64,000 nucleotides of DNA, from assembly GCF_024158145.1 (NCBI RefSeq), contig NZ_JAMYXM010000001.1:62001-126000 (forward strand), given 5' to 3'. The notes beneath the pieces were generated by a model. That model was not told the DNA's origin and ran no database searches. It saw only the letters and a program-made list of their open reading frames with translations. Position 1 is the stretch's first letter. Every line of letters starts with the position of its first letter. The position numbers and the translations under genes were made by a program. The DNA is from Notoacmeibacter sp. MSK16QG-6 (GTDB lineage Bacteria > Pseudomonadota > Alphaproteobacteria > Rhizobiales > Rhizobiaceae). Positions 19,390 through 26,658 of this stretch are shown in pieces.

Positions 19390-19974
19390 ATGAGTCTGGC
19401 CCCAGACCTGCAAATGCCCGAATCGCCAGAGCGAAGAGCCTTTCAGCGGGTGGCAGCGAAAGTCTATGGTCGCTTCATGCTTGAAGACGGCAGCGAACAC
19501 GTTTGCCATGTCGTCGATATGAGTCCGGGCAGCGCAGCGCTTCAGACGGAAGTCACGGGCGAGCCTGGTGAAAAGTGTATCTGCTACCTCGACCATATCG
19601 GCCGCGTCGAAGGCGTTGTTACACGAGCGCTCGATGATGGCTTCGCCATGACCATCATCGCGTCCGACCGCAAGAAGGACAAAATCGCCTCGCAGCTGAC
19701 CTGGCTCGCCAACCGGCATGAACTCGACCTACCAGAAGATCGGCGGCACGCGCGCGTTGAACCACGCAATCCTATCTCAGCGATGCGTATGGAAGATGGC
19801 CGGAAATATAGCTGCCGGATCATCGATCTCTCCCTGTCTGGCGCAGCGATAGCAACCGAGGTGCGTCCCGCGCTCGGAACGCCCGTTATTCTCGGAACGA
19901 TGAAGGGCCGCGTGATCCGCCACTTCAATGACGGCATCGCTATCGAGTTCATCGATCTCGGAAAAATGGCCTAG
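19390..19974 (+). CDS. Tandem PilZ-domain protein
   Basis: A 194-residue cytoplasmic protein built of two PilZ-like beta-barrel domains, about 12-105 and 118-190. The first begins ERRAFQRVAAKVYGRF with VVDMSPGSAAL, the second RRHARVEPRNPISAM with IIDLSLSGAAIATEV. The paired motifs RxxxR and (D/N)xSxxG bind cyclic di-GMP in PilZ proteins. The second domain keeps DLSLSG and an RRHAR start; the first keeps DMSPGS but with Ser in place of the last Gly, so the second is the better candidate for binding. Targets are unknown. A strong terminator follows. Confidence 0.9.
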   Translation: MSLAPDLQMPESPERRAFQRVAAKVYGRFMLEDGSEHVCHVVDMSPGSAALQTEVTGEPGEKCICYLDHIGRVEGVVTRALDDGFAMTIIASDRKKDKIASQLTWLANRHELDLPEDRRHARVEPRNPISAMRMEDGRKYSCRIIDLSLSGAAIATEVRPALGTPVILGTMKGRVIRHFNDGIAIEFIDLGKMA

Positions 19975-20021
19975 CCGCGCTCTACACCTCCGCTTCACTA
20001 TAATAAAACGAGACATCAATG

Positions 20022-20045
20022 AGCCGGCTAAGCCGGCTTTTTCTT
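20022..20045 (+). terminator. Terminator of the tandem PilZ gene
   Basis: Stem AGCCGGC (20022-20028) and GCCGGCT (20032-20038) with loop TAA, followed by TTTTTCTTTTT. It separates the PilZ transcript from the protease gene downstream. Confidence 0.88.
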
Positions 20046-20164
20046 TTTCGACAGATTTCCGCTTTTGACGTCTTGGCGTCTTGGGCGAGGGTTTATAAAC
20101 GCCCTACCCCGCCGATCCTGCCGATACGCGCCGCATGATCCGGACGGAGGCCGCCAACCGCGCC

Positions 20165-20201
20165 TTAACAAGACCTTAACAGCCGCGTTAACACCGTTAA
20201 C
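20165..20201. promoter_or_regulatory. Cluster of TTAAC motifs containing a perfect CtrA box
   Basis: TTAA at 20165-20168 and 20176-20179 are exactly seven bases apart, matching TTAA-N7-TTAA, the binding site of the alphaproteobacterial cell-cycle regulator CtrA; each is followed by C. Two more TTAAC motifs follow at 20188 and 20197. Four such motifs in 37 bases of GC-rich DNA are unlikely by chance. The site is about 50 bases upstream of the putative -35 element and 150 bases upstream of the protease start. Confidence 0.6.
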
Positions 20202-20226
20202 AAAGCAATATTCAAATCGCGCGCAT

Positions 20227-20257
20227 TTGATTTTGATTTGTATTTTATTCGTATAAA
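20227..20257 (+). promoter_or_regulatory. Possible promoter of the LapG-like protease gene
   Basis: TTGATT (20227-20232) and TATAAA (20252-20257) are 19 bases apart in an AT-rich stretch 72 bases before the start codon. The spacing is slightly long, so only the -10 element is convincing. Confidence 0.35.
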
Positions 20258-20328
20258 ATGCACGCACCGATTTTTGCGTGGCGCAAAATTCTCTGTGTCA
20301 TCTTTCTCCTCATCAGGGGAGACAAGTC

Positions 20329-20928
20329 ATGCAGAGAATTATCAAAACCATTACTTATTCAATTGCGTCTTTACTCTTTGTTTGTGGCGTTGTCGAGGCG
20401 CGACCTTTCATGAACACTACTGGCGCAGCCAATCCGCCGCTTGGCCACGCGGAATTTTGCTGGCAGGCGCCAAGCGAATGTAGCGACCGCGCTTCATCTC
20501 CGAAGCCCTACCCTCTATCGCAGGCGTCGTGGGAGGCCATTCTAGCAGTCAATGCCACCGTGAACGCTGAGGTCATGCCGCTGACCGACCTTCAGATCTG
20601 GGGCCGCGAAGAATTGTGGTCTTACCCGCAAGGCGTCGGTGATTGCGAGGACTACGTGCTTGAGAAGCGCCGCCGCCTTCAGGAAGCTGGCGTACCGGCT
20701 TCCGCCCTTCTCATAACGGTCGTGTTGCAACCGAACGGTGATGGCCATGCGGTGCTTACTGTCCGCACCGACCGCGGTGACGTGGTTCTGGACAATCTGA
20801 ACGACCGCGTTCTGCCGTGGGAACAGACGGACTACACTTTCCTGAAGCTTCAAAGCCCACGAAATAGCGCACAGTGGGAGCTGGTGGACGATGCTCGCGC
20901 CATAGCGGTTGGCGCTATCAGCCGCTGA
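20329..20928 (+). CDS. Exported transglutaminase-like cysteine protease (LapG/BTLCP family)
   Basis: A 199-residue member of the bacterial transglutaminase-like cysteine proteinases (PF06035), which include LapG, the protease that releases the adhesin LapA under cyclic-di-GMP control. The ATG at 20329 follows GGGGAG and opens a signal peptide (about 1-26, ending VVEARPF). The catalytic triad is visible: Cys in GVGDCEDYVLEKR, His in GDGHAVLTV and Asp in VVLDNLNDR. QGVGDCEDY is the usual LapG-family active-site context. Its neighbour upstream is a tandem PilZ protein. No LapD-like receptor or large adhesin is in the window, so the substrate is unknown. A perfect CtrA box lies upstream. Confidence 0.9.
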   Translation: MQRIIKTITYSIASLLFVCGVVEARPFMNTTGAANPPLGHAEFCWQAPSECSDRASSPKPYPLSQASWEAILAVNATVNAEVMPLTDLQIWGREELWSYPQGVGDCEDYVLEKRRRLQEAGVPASALLITVVLQPNGDGHAVLTVRTDRGDVVLDNLNDRVLPWEQTDYTFLKLQSPRNSAQWELVDDARAIAVGAISR

Positions 20929-21028
20929 TCCCTCATCTATCGTAATCGGTCGCGTCCACGTCCCTGGCGGCCGAACCGGGAGCCGGTCTCTTCCCCTGGA
21001 GGCCGGCTTCTGCGTTTCGGGCTGCCTC

Positions 21029-21331
21029 TCAGAGCAACCGTTCAATGAGACCTATCAAAACAATGCCGCTTGCGATTGCCCAAAGATTGGCAATCAGAAC
21101 TGCCGCACATAGGAATATCGTGGAATGCCGAAACGCCAGCCCCTCATTCAGAGCCAGGGCCGGGCCTAGCGCCGCAGTCCACAGAAACGCTGAGAGCAGT
21201 GGGCGGCGGCGATCGATTATTTCCGCGAAGATAATACGGCAGCCCGTGTGCGCCGTTACAAGGCTGGCGGTCAGGCCCGTCATCGTCATTCCAAAGCACC
21301 AGGCAATCAGGAACAGAACGGCCATCTTCAT
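21029..21331 (-). CDS. Small membrane protein (possibly DUF6949)
   Basis: A 100-residue protein with three hydrophobic segments (about 2-25, 46-68 and 72-97) and no catalytic motif. Function unknown. It resembles small rhizobial membrane proteins that I recall as DUF6949, but I cannot confirm the family. A second ATG lies two codons in. It converges on the LapG-like protease gene and diverges from the unknown gene at 21448. Confidence 0.7.
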   Translation of the reverse strand: MKMAVLFLIAWCFGMTMTGLTASLVTAHTGCRIIFAEIIDRRRPLLSAFLWTAALGPALALNEGLAFRHSTIFLCAAVLIANLWAIASGIVLIGLIERLL

Positions 21332-21447
21332 CGCTTACAATCCATTAACCATGATCGTGACATTCTCGATGCCAACTGCGAAGCAAGTGGCGTGCCGCCC
21401 TGAAGATGGGCAGTTGCCGGTCAAGGCTATGTGGACTGAGGACGACG

Positions 21448-22155
21448 ATGATCGAAAATGGGACACTGTCCCCCACCGGTCCAGTTTTGGGCCGAGGATT
21501 TGCGGTTGTTGTCCTTCTGCTTTGCTTGGCAACGGCTTTGATTGTCGGCGCAGGCCACCGGTATGGACAGACGCTATCTCTCGGCGGTCATAGCGATCGC
21601 ACCGATCCAATGGAGATTGTCATTGGCGATAATGTGCTGTCCGTGCCGGAAAACATGATCCGCGATGCGCAACAGCGGAGCCCCGCGGAATATGCCAGCC
21701 TCGAGCTCTATCTTCGCTGGCCTGATCTAACCGGCTACTCTCGTGAGGCAACGGCGATCTTCAACAGCCGGTCAAAGAGCCGCTCGCTTATTTTCGTCAC
21801 GATCGAGCGGGCATCCATGTCGCGCGATATGAGCGGCCGATATGCCAGCGTTTACCGCCCCCTTCTGCGCGAGCCGGGAATTTCTGGTCCATCCGGCATA
21901 ACGCTTCAGGCTTTCCGTTCCGATGCCGGATATGGCAATGAATTGCTAGCTCGCGGTTCAGATGACGAAGGCGGTCTTTTCGTGGCGCGCTGCCTTGCAG
22001 GCGCTGAAGGCCGACAAGCGCTGGCAGGATGCGAGCGCGACATTCGTATCGGCAACGGTCTTTCCATGACCTATCGCTTTCCGCGCAAGATGCTGAGCCA
22101 ATGGCACACAATGGACAGCGCATTAAAAAAGCGGATCAGTAGCCTGATCCGCTAG
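21448..22155 (+). CDS. Hypothetical protein with one N-terminal membrane segment
   Basis: A 235-residue protein I do not recognise. The ATG at 21448 follows GAGGA. Residues about 14-34 (FAVVVLLLCLATALIVGAG) form a single membrane anchor; the rest is predicted to be periplasmic and hydrophilic, with VIGDNVLSVPENMIRDA and a LYLRWPDLTGYS motif. Nothing suggests an enzyme. The last codons double as a terminator for the opposing DUF3126 transcript (see 22125-22153). Codon use matches the neighbours, so this is a real gene, probably of a family restricted to Hyphomicrobiales. Confidence 0.78.
   Translation: MIENGTLSPTGPVLGRGFAVVVLLLCLATALIVGAGHRYGQTLSLGGHSDRTDPMEIVIGDNVLSVPENMIRDAQQRSPAEYASLELYLRWPDLTGYSREATAIFNSRSKSRSLIFVTIERASMSRDMSGRYASVYRPLLREPGISGPSGITLQAFRSDAGYGNELLARGSDDEGGLFVARCLAGAEGRQALAGCERDIRIGNGLSMTYRFPRKMLSQWHTMDSALKKRISSLIR
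22125..22153 (-). terminator. Terminator of the cysE/DUF3126 side, inside the end of the opposing gene
   Basis: Perfect 10-base stem AGCGGATCAG (22130-22139) and CTGATCCGCT (22144-22153) with a 4-base loop. On the minus strand it is followed by a run of six T; on the plus strand by none. It therefore stops transcription coming from DUF3126, yet lies wholly in the last codons of the plus-strand gene. Confidence 0.8.
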
Positions 22156-22201
22156 AACGTTTGCCCGCCGACGCATCACGACTATCGGCGCTTCCGCACC
22201 C

Positions 22202-22411
22202 TCAATCCAGATCGATGTCGAGAATGGCCATAGCTAGATTGTAAGATACCTCGCCCTCATCCTCGATGCGGTCGATAACGCCGAGGAATTCGTCGTCGAG
22301 ATAGAGCTCGCAGGAATCGTCCTTGCGGGGGCGTGCACGCACTTCGATCTTGTCGGTCCGGAACAGCCTTTTGAAATAGGCGTCCAGCTTGCGGATTTCC
22401 TCAGGTTTCAA
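22202..22411 (-). CDS. DUF3126 family protein
   Basis: A small acidic protein of 69 residues with unknown function. Family members start with a sequence like MKPEEIRKLDAYFKRLF and end NLAMAILDIDL, as here. The start is TTG at 22411: GGAG lies six bases upstream and translation from it gives the family N terminus. An in-frame GTG at 22471 would add 20 residues but has no support. It lies 147 bases after cysE on the same strand, a pairing I recall from related genomes. Confidence 0.85.
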   Translation of the reverse strand: MKPEEIRKLDAYFKRLFRTDKIEVRARPRKDDSCELYLDDEFLGVIDRIEDEGEVSYNLAMAILDIDLD

Positions 22412-22417
22412 GATATT

Positions 22418-22421
22418 CTCC
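22418..22421 (-). promoter_or_regulatory. Ribosome binding site that fixes a TTG start (DUF3126)
   Basis: GGAG on the minus strand, six bases before the TTG at 22409-22411. Confidence 0.6.
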
Positions 22422-22558
22422 AAGTCAAATTTATCGAAAGCACCGGGCCATGTCGCTCGCCAGGAGCGCACCGTGTCAATGAACTAGCGCGGCGGACTTG
22501 TGGGCATAGAGGCGTCCCGCGCATTCGTCTACACCGATGATAAAAGTCCGATCGCCTG

Positions 22559-23386
22559 TCAGTCATCCATCGACAGCATCTGGTCCATAGCACGACCCGG
22601 CTCGGCGCAATCGCTCTTGCCAACAATGCGTGCGGGCACGCCCGCGACAACCGAATTTGGCGGAACGGGGCGAAGGACCACCGAACCGGCCGCCACCTTG
22701 GAGCAATGGCCTATCTCGATGTTGCCGAGCACATTTGCGCCCGCGCCGATCAGAACGCCATTGCCAATCTTCGGATGGCGGTCGCCATTTTCCTTGCCGG
22801 TGCCGCCGAGCGTTACGCCCTGAAGAATCGAGACATCATCGCCAATTCTTGCGGTCTGTCCGATGACGATACCCGTCGCATGATCCAAAAAGACCCCTTT
22901 GCCGACGATTGTCGCTGGATTGATGTCAACGCCCAGAACTGCGGAACTGCGGCTTTGCAGATAAAGCGCGAAGTCTCTGCGCCCTTCACTCCAAAGCCAG
23001 TGCGCGACACGGTGGGCCTGCAGGGCGTGAAAGCCCTTAAAGTAAAGGAAAGCATCGAGATAGCGCTGGCACGCGGGATCGCGGTCGTAGACCGCCTGAA
23101 GGTCGGCGCGAAGAGACGTGGCGAACCCTTCCGAGCCTTCCAGCATCTGCGCATAGGCCTGTTCGATAAGCGACGGCGCCATCAGCTCATGGCCAAGTCG
23201 CTCCGATACGCGACGGGCAATCGCGCTTTCCATATCGCTGTTGTTGAGAACGTTTGCACACAAAAAGGCCGCCATCATCGGCTCGCGATCGACGGCTTCC
23301 TCGGCTTCCGTCCGAAGTGCGTCCCATATGGGATCGAAACTTTTGGCGGAAGATGCGTTCGCGCGCTGCCCCAAGGCCATGGCCAT
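22559..23386 (-). CDS. cysE: Serine O-acetyltransferase
   Basis: A 275-residue enzyme that acetylates L-serine with acetyl-CoA in the first step of cysteine synthesis; cytoplasmic. The N-terminal helical domain (about 15-140) is followed by a left-handed beta helix of hexapeptide repeats. HATGIVIGQTARIGDD and QGVTLGGTGKENGDRHPKIG contain the catalytic His and Asp pair and the acetyl-CoA site. The ATG at 23386 follows GGAGG by four bases; an in-frame GTG at 23422 is less likely. The C terminus lacks the usual terminal Ile that docks into CysK, so complex formation with CysK is uncertain. Confidence 0.96.
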   Translation of the reverse strand: MAMALGQRANASSAKSFDPIWDALRTEAEEAVDREPMMAAFLCANVLNNSDMESAIARRVSERLGHELMAPSLIEQAYAQMLEGSEGFATSLRADLQAVYDRDPACQRYLDAFLYFKGFHALQAHRVAHWLWSEGRRDFALYLQSRSSAVLGVDINPATIVGKGVFLDHATGIVIGQTARIGDDVSILQGVTLGGTGKENGDRHPKIGNGVLIGAGANVLGNIEIGHCSKVAAGSVVLRPVPPNSVVAGVPARIVGKSDCAEPGRAMDQMLSMDD

Positions 23387-23502
23387 TTCGCCTCCATTCG
23401 GTACGGTCGGAGTGACCTCCACCCCTAACGTCTTCTACCGTTGTCATATATGCCATTGCCAGCCGCAGTCCAACTGGAACCGAGAATGAAAGCTAACGCT
23501 CC

Positions 23503-24279
23503 ATGACGGCGATTGCCTGCCATACCGAGAACCACGTCGCCACGATCACCATCGATAGACCGGCGAAACGCAACGCTCTCACGCAAGACATGTGGGAAGA
23601 GCTTTCAGCCAAGATCAATTCTCTTGGGGAAAGCGGCGTGACGCGGGCTCTGATCCTGACTGGTGAAGGCGCGCATTTCTGTGCGGGAGCGGATATTGCC
23701 GAATTCGAATCCACTCGCCGCGACGCGGCAAGCGCGCGCCGCTATGAGGCGAGTAATATTTCGGCATTCTCGGCGCTTCGTAATGCGCCATTTCCAGCAA
23801 TAGCGGCCATATCCGGCGTTTGTTTCGGGGGCGGGTTCGGCTTGGCCGCTGCCTGCGATCTCCGACTTGCCGACACGACCGCGAAGTTCTGTATACCGGC
23901 AGCGCGCCTTGGACTGGCCTATCCTCGCGAAGCCATGATCGACATTGTGACGGCTCTTGACCCGCAGACAGCGCGGCGTCTCGCCTTTACGGCCGATATT
24001 CTAAGCGTCGAAGAGGCGCTATCGGCTGGATTCGTTGTTTCTGTCGAAACCGACCGACCCGTCCTGGATGCTGCCTGTGCGCTGGCCGGCAGGATCGCCC
24101 GCCGCGCACCGCTTTCCGTTACTGCTTCCAAGGCGGCCATTTTGGCGACCATCGATAGTGGTCAGCCGCTTGCCAAAAAGGCACGAGCTTTCGGCGACGC
24201 CACCTTCGACAGCGACGATTATGCGGAAGGACGTGCAGCGTTCGGCGAGAAGCGAGACCCCGTCTTCAAAGGCCGCTAG
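23503..24279 (+). CDS. Enoyl-CoA hydratase/isomerase family protein
   Basis: A 258-residue crotonase-fold protein. The oxyanion-hole segments are present: GAHFCAGADIAEF and ISGVCFGGGFGLAAACDLRLA. The segment that in classical hydratases reads PEIGLG reads IPAARLGLAYPREAM, so the catalytic glutamate of that position is replaced by alanine. A different crotonase reaction (isomerase, hydrolase or dehydratase) is therefore more likely than standard enoyl-CoA hydration. It diverges from cysE and converges on an alpha/beta hydrolase gene, with which its stop codon overlaps in a CTAG. Confidence 0.88.
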   Translation: MTAIACHTENHVATITIDRPAKRNALTQDMWEELSAKINSLGESGVTRALILTGEGAHFCAGADIAEFESTRRDAASARRYEASNISAFSALRNAPFPAIAAISGVCFGGGFGLAAACDLRLADTTAKFCIPAARLGLAYPREAMIDIVTALDPQTARRLAFTADILSVEEALSAGFVVSVETDRPVLDAACALAGRIARRAPLSVTASKAAILATIDSGQPLAKKARAFGDATFDSDDYAEGRAAFGEKRDPVFKGR

Positions 24280-25142
24280 GATATGCCTTCGAGAAAAGTG
24301 AGGAGCGCCTCGCTAAAGGCATCATTTCGGTCGCCGACTATCATGTGCCCGGCCTGAGCGATGTCGACATAGTGGCCGTCCGAAAGACGCTCGGCAGCAT
24401 CACGCGCCTCTTTTTCGTCGACCAGTTCGCTCGACATGCCCCGAACCACCAGAACAGGCAATGTCAGGCGGTCTATCGCCTCGTCGAAGCGCAGCAGGTG
24501 TTTTGGCGCATCCGCCAGGATCGAACGGTCGCCGCCCGACGCGAATACCGGGTCCCAGTGCCAGCGCCAGCGGCCGTCATCTCTCTGGCGCATATTCTTG
24601 CGTAAGCCGTCCAGTGATTTGGGTCGCTTTCGATTGGGCATATACGCTGAAATGGCTTCTGCCGCCGCTTCCAGCGATTCAAATCCATCCTGTGCTGCGG
24701 CGGTCATAAAGCTGACGATCCGCTGCGCGCCCTCCTGACGCATTTTCGGCACGATATCGACCAGCGCGATGGCCTTAAATCGCGCTTTTTCATCTTCCGC
24801 GCCGATCATGCTGAGACCGCCAAGAGACGCGCCGACCCCAATCGGCGGTAAGCCGGTTTCCGCCTTCAACCAGTCGGCAAGCGCGCCGGCATCGCGTGCG
24901 TAATCTTGAAAACTATATCCTGTTTCCAAAACCCAGGCGCTATCGCCATGCCCCCGCATATCGAAGCTATAGGCCGCGTATCCTCGATGGGCGAGGCGTT
25001 CCGCCGTCTGCTGCCAGGCGTGCCGGGTCTGGCCTCCGCCATGAAGCATGAGCACAGGGCGGCCCGACCCGACAACACTGCCGGACAGATCGTTTCCGTC
25101 CGCCCCTTGGACGTCCAGCATCCGTTCCGTCGGCAGATTCAC
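24276..25142 (-). CDS. Alpha/beta hydrolase (downstream copy of a pair)
   Basis: A 288-residue alpha/beta hydrolase. MLHGGGQTRHAW is the oxyanion loop, YSFDMRGHGDSAW the next conserved turn, GVGASLGGLSMIG the nucleophile elbow with serine, and the late AGHMIVGDRND the catalytic histidine. The start is GTG at 25142, which overlaps the stop of the upstream hydrolase gene as GTGA, so the two are translationally coupled. Substrate unknown; an ester or lactone hydrolase is plausible. Confidence 0.9.
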   Translation of the reverse strand: MNLPTERMLDVQGADGNDLSGSVVGSGRPVLMLHGGGQTRHAWQQTAERLAHRGYAAYSFDMRGHGDSAWVLETGYSFQDYARDAGALADWLKAETGLPPIGVGASLGGLSMIGAEDEKARFKAIALVDIVPKMRQEGAQRIVSFMTAAAQDGFESLEAAAEAISAYMPNRKRPKSLDGLRKNMRQRDDGRWRWHWDPVFASGGDRSILADAPKHLLRFDEAIDRLTLPVLVVRGMSSELVDEKEARDAAERLSDGHYVDIAQAGHMIVGDRNDAFSEALLTFLEGIS

Positions 25143-25900
25143 AGCGGATATTCTTCGAGGAAAGCAAGAAGTCGCGCCTTGAACGTCTTGTCGCCGGTGG
25201 CGATCAAATGGCTGCGCCGCTCAATATCGAAGGCAACGGCCTTCGGCATCAAAGCCGCCAGTTCTTTCGGCGAGCCGGCAATCGTGTCCTTTGTGCCAAC
25301 GGCGACAAGCGTCGGTCGATCAATCTGCGCCATATCCTCCGCCGACAACAAAACGCGGTTGCTGGCGATGCATGCTGCGAGGGCTTTTCGGTCGGCGCCA
25401 GTTCGGTCGGCAAAAGTGCGAAATTCCAAGCCCGTTGGATCGGTGATCGTATCCGGCTCGTCTGTGAGCAGCGCATCGGCAACCGGCTTCCAGTCCCCGC
25501 TTCCCTCGATGAGAGCCATGCCTATGCCGCCAAGTGTGAGCGTAGCGACGCGCTCGCCGTGATCGCGGGCAAGAAAGGCAGCGATCCGCCCGCCCATCGA
25601 ATAGCCCATTATATGAGCCTTCGGAATTTTGAGGTGATCCAGCAAGGCCACTGCGTCCGCAGCCATCAGTGCCGGAGTATACGCCTTCGGATCGTAGAGC
25701 TTTTCGCTATCGCCATGGCCACGATTATCCAAAGCGATAACGCGATAGCCGGCCGCATCCAACGTCTTCGTCCAGCCTGTCTCGACCCAGTTGATCCGCC
25801 GGTTGGAGGCAAATCCATGGATGAGAAGGACGGGATCGCCATCACGCGGCCCCTCGTCCTGAAAGGCTATCGGAAGCCCGTCATGAATAAAGCTGGTCAT
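25139..25900 (-). CDS. Alpha/beta hydrolase (upstream copy of a pair)
   Basis: A 253-residue alpha/beta hydrolase with LLIHGFASNRRINW, IALDNRGHGDSEK, the serine elbow IMGYSMGGRIAAF, and RRSHLIATGD with the histidine. It is coupled to the downstream hydrolase by a 4-base overlap. The pair share only fold-level similarity, so they are not a recent duplication. Both lie between a crotonase-like gene and DUF192. Substrate unknown. Confidence 0.9.
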   Translation of the reverse strand: MTSFIHDGLPIAFQDEGPRDGDPVLLIHGFASNRRINWVETGWTKTLDAAGYRVIALDNRGHGDSEKLYDPKAYTPALMAADAVALLDHLKIPKAHIMGYSMGGRIAAFLARDHGERVATLTLGGIGMALIEGSGDWKPVADALLTDEPDTITDPTGLEFRTFADRTGADRKALAACIASNRVLLSAEDMAQIDRPTLVAVGTKDTIAGSPKELAALMPKAVAFDIERRSHLIATGDKTFKARLLAFLEEYPL

Positions 25901-25976
25901 GGCCGTTGGTTACGGCCTCACGGCGATCCATTCAAGAATGAAGATTATTCGCACGCCAAATCAGCGGCTGAACTTT

Positions 25977-26495
25977 TTATCCACCGATGACCGGATGGCG
26001 TAAAACGACACCGTCGCGGATACCGAAGGCCTCGGCCTGGCCTGCCTTCAATTCAAGAACGTACCGGACTTTCCCATCGGACTTCAGAGGCGTTTCGTCG
26101 AGCGGCTTGCCACGACGAATCGAGTCCACTTCGCCGTTCTCATCGACAAAAATAATATCGAGCGGCATGACCGTATTTCGCATCCAGAACGAGCGTCTGC
26201 TCGGTTTGTCGAACGCGAACAGCATGCCGTGATCGTCGTCCATCTTTTCGCGGAACATGAGACCTGCCGCGGTTTCCACAGGCGTCGTCGCGATTTCCAC
26301 CATGATTGCGATGTCGTCTCGACCGTCGATGGTCAGTGGCACAGGGTCGGTCGACAAGATCATCGCCTGGCCGGGAGCCGGCATGTCGGACCGGGCGGTC
26401 CCGCTGCCGGTCAGTGCCAGAACGCCGCCAAACAGGAGAGCGCAGGCCAAAACGAGCGAAAGCAGATCGAATGAAAACCGTCCCTGCCGTCTCAT
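25977..26495 (-). CDS. DUF192 domain-containing exported protein
   Basis: A 172-residue protein with a signal peptide or anchor (about 8-36) and a DUF192 domain (about 60-168): TAAGLMFREKMDDDHGMLFAFD, SFWMRNTVMPLDIIFVDENG and GKVRYVLELKAG are family hallmarks. Role not established; the family is exported in many proteobacteria. GGAGAGG precedes the ATG. It lies 76 bases downstream of nothing co-directional except the double cold-shock gene at 26659, which is 163 bases upstream. Confidence 0.88.
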   Translation of the reverse strand: MRRQGRFSFDLLSLVLACALLFGGVLALTGSGTARSDMPAPGQAMILSTDPVPLTIDGRDDIAIMVEIATTPVETAAGLMFREKMDDDHGMLFAFDKPSRRSFWMRNTVMPLDIIFVDENGEVDSIRRGKPLDETPLKSDGKVRYVLELKAGQAEAFGIRDGVVLRHPVIGG

Positions 26496-26658
26496 ATGCG
26501 CCTCTCCAAATCACGCGACCTCAGCAATCGTTAGAATTGTCGAGTTTCACGGCGGCAATTGGGCGCAAGGCCGACAAATAAGTGATTTCGCAGCCTGATT
26601 TCAGCCGGCTTTGTTAATGGAAGAGAAATGCGCGAGGAAGGCGGAGGCGCGAGGGGCG

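Larger units (their letters stand above)
19975..20328. other. Non-coding region upstream of the LapG-like protease gene
   Basis: This 354-base gap contains the terminator of the PilZ gene (20022-20045), four TTAAC motifs (20165-20201) and an AT-rich stretch with a likely promoter (20227-20257). I see no gene in it. Confidence 0.8.

Noticed and set aside
20929-21028. Imperfect hairpin between the LapG-like gene and the next gene
   Set aside because: The stem is short, has a long loop and is not followed by T residues, so I do not call it a terminator.
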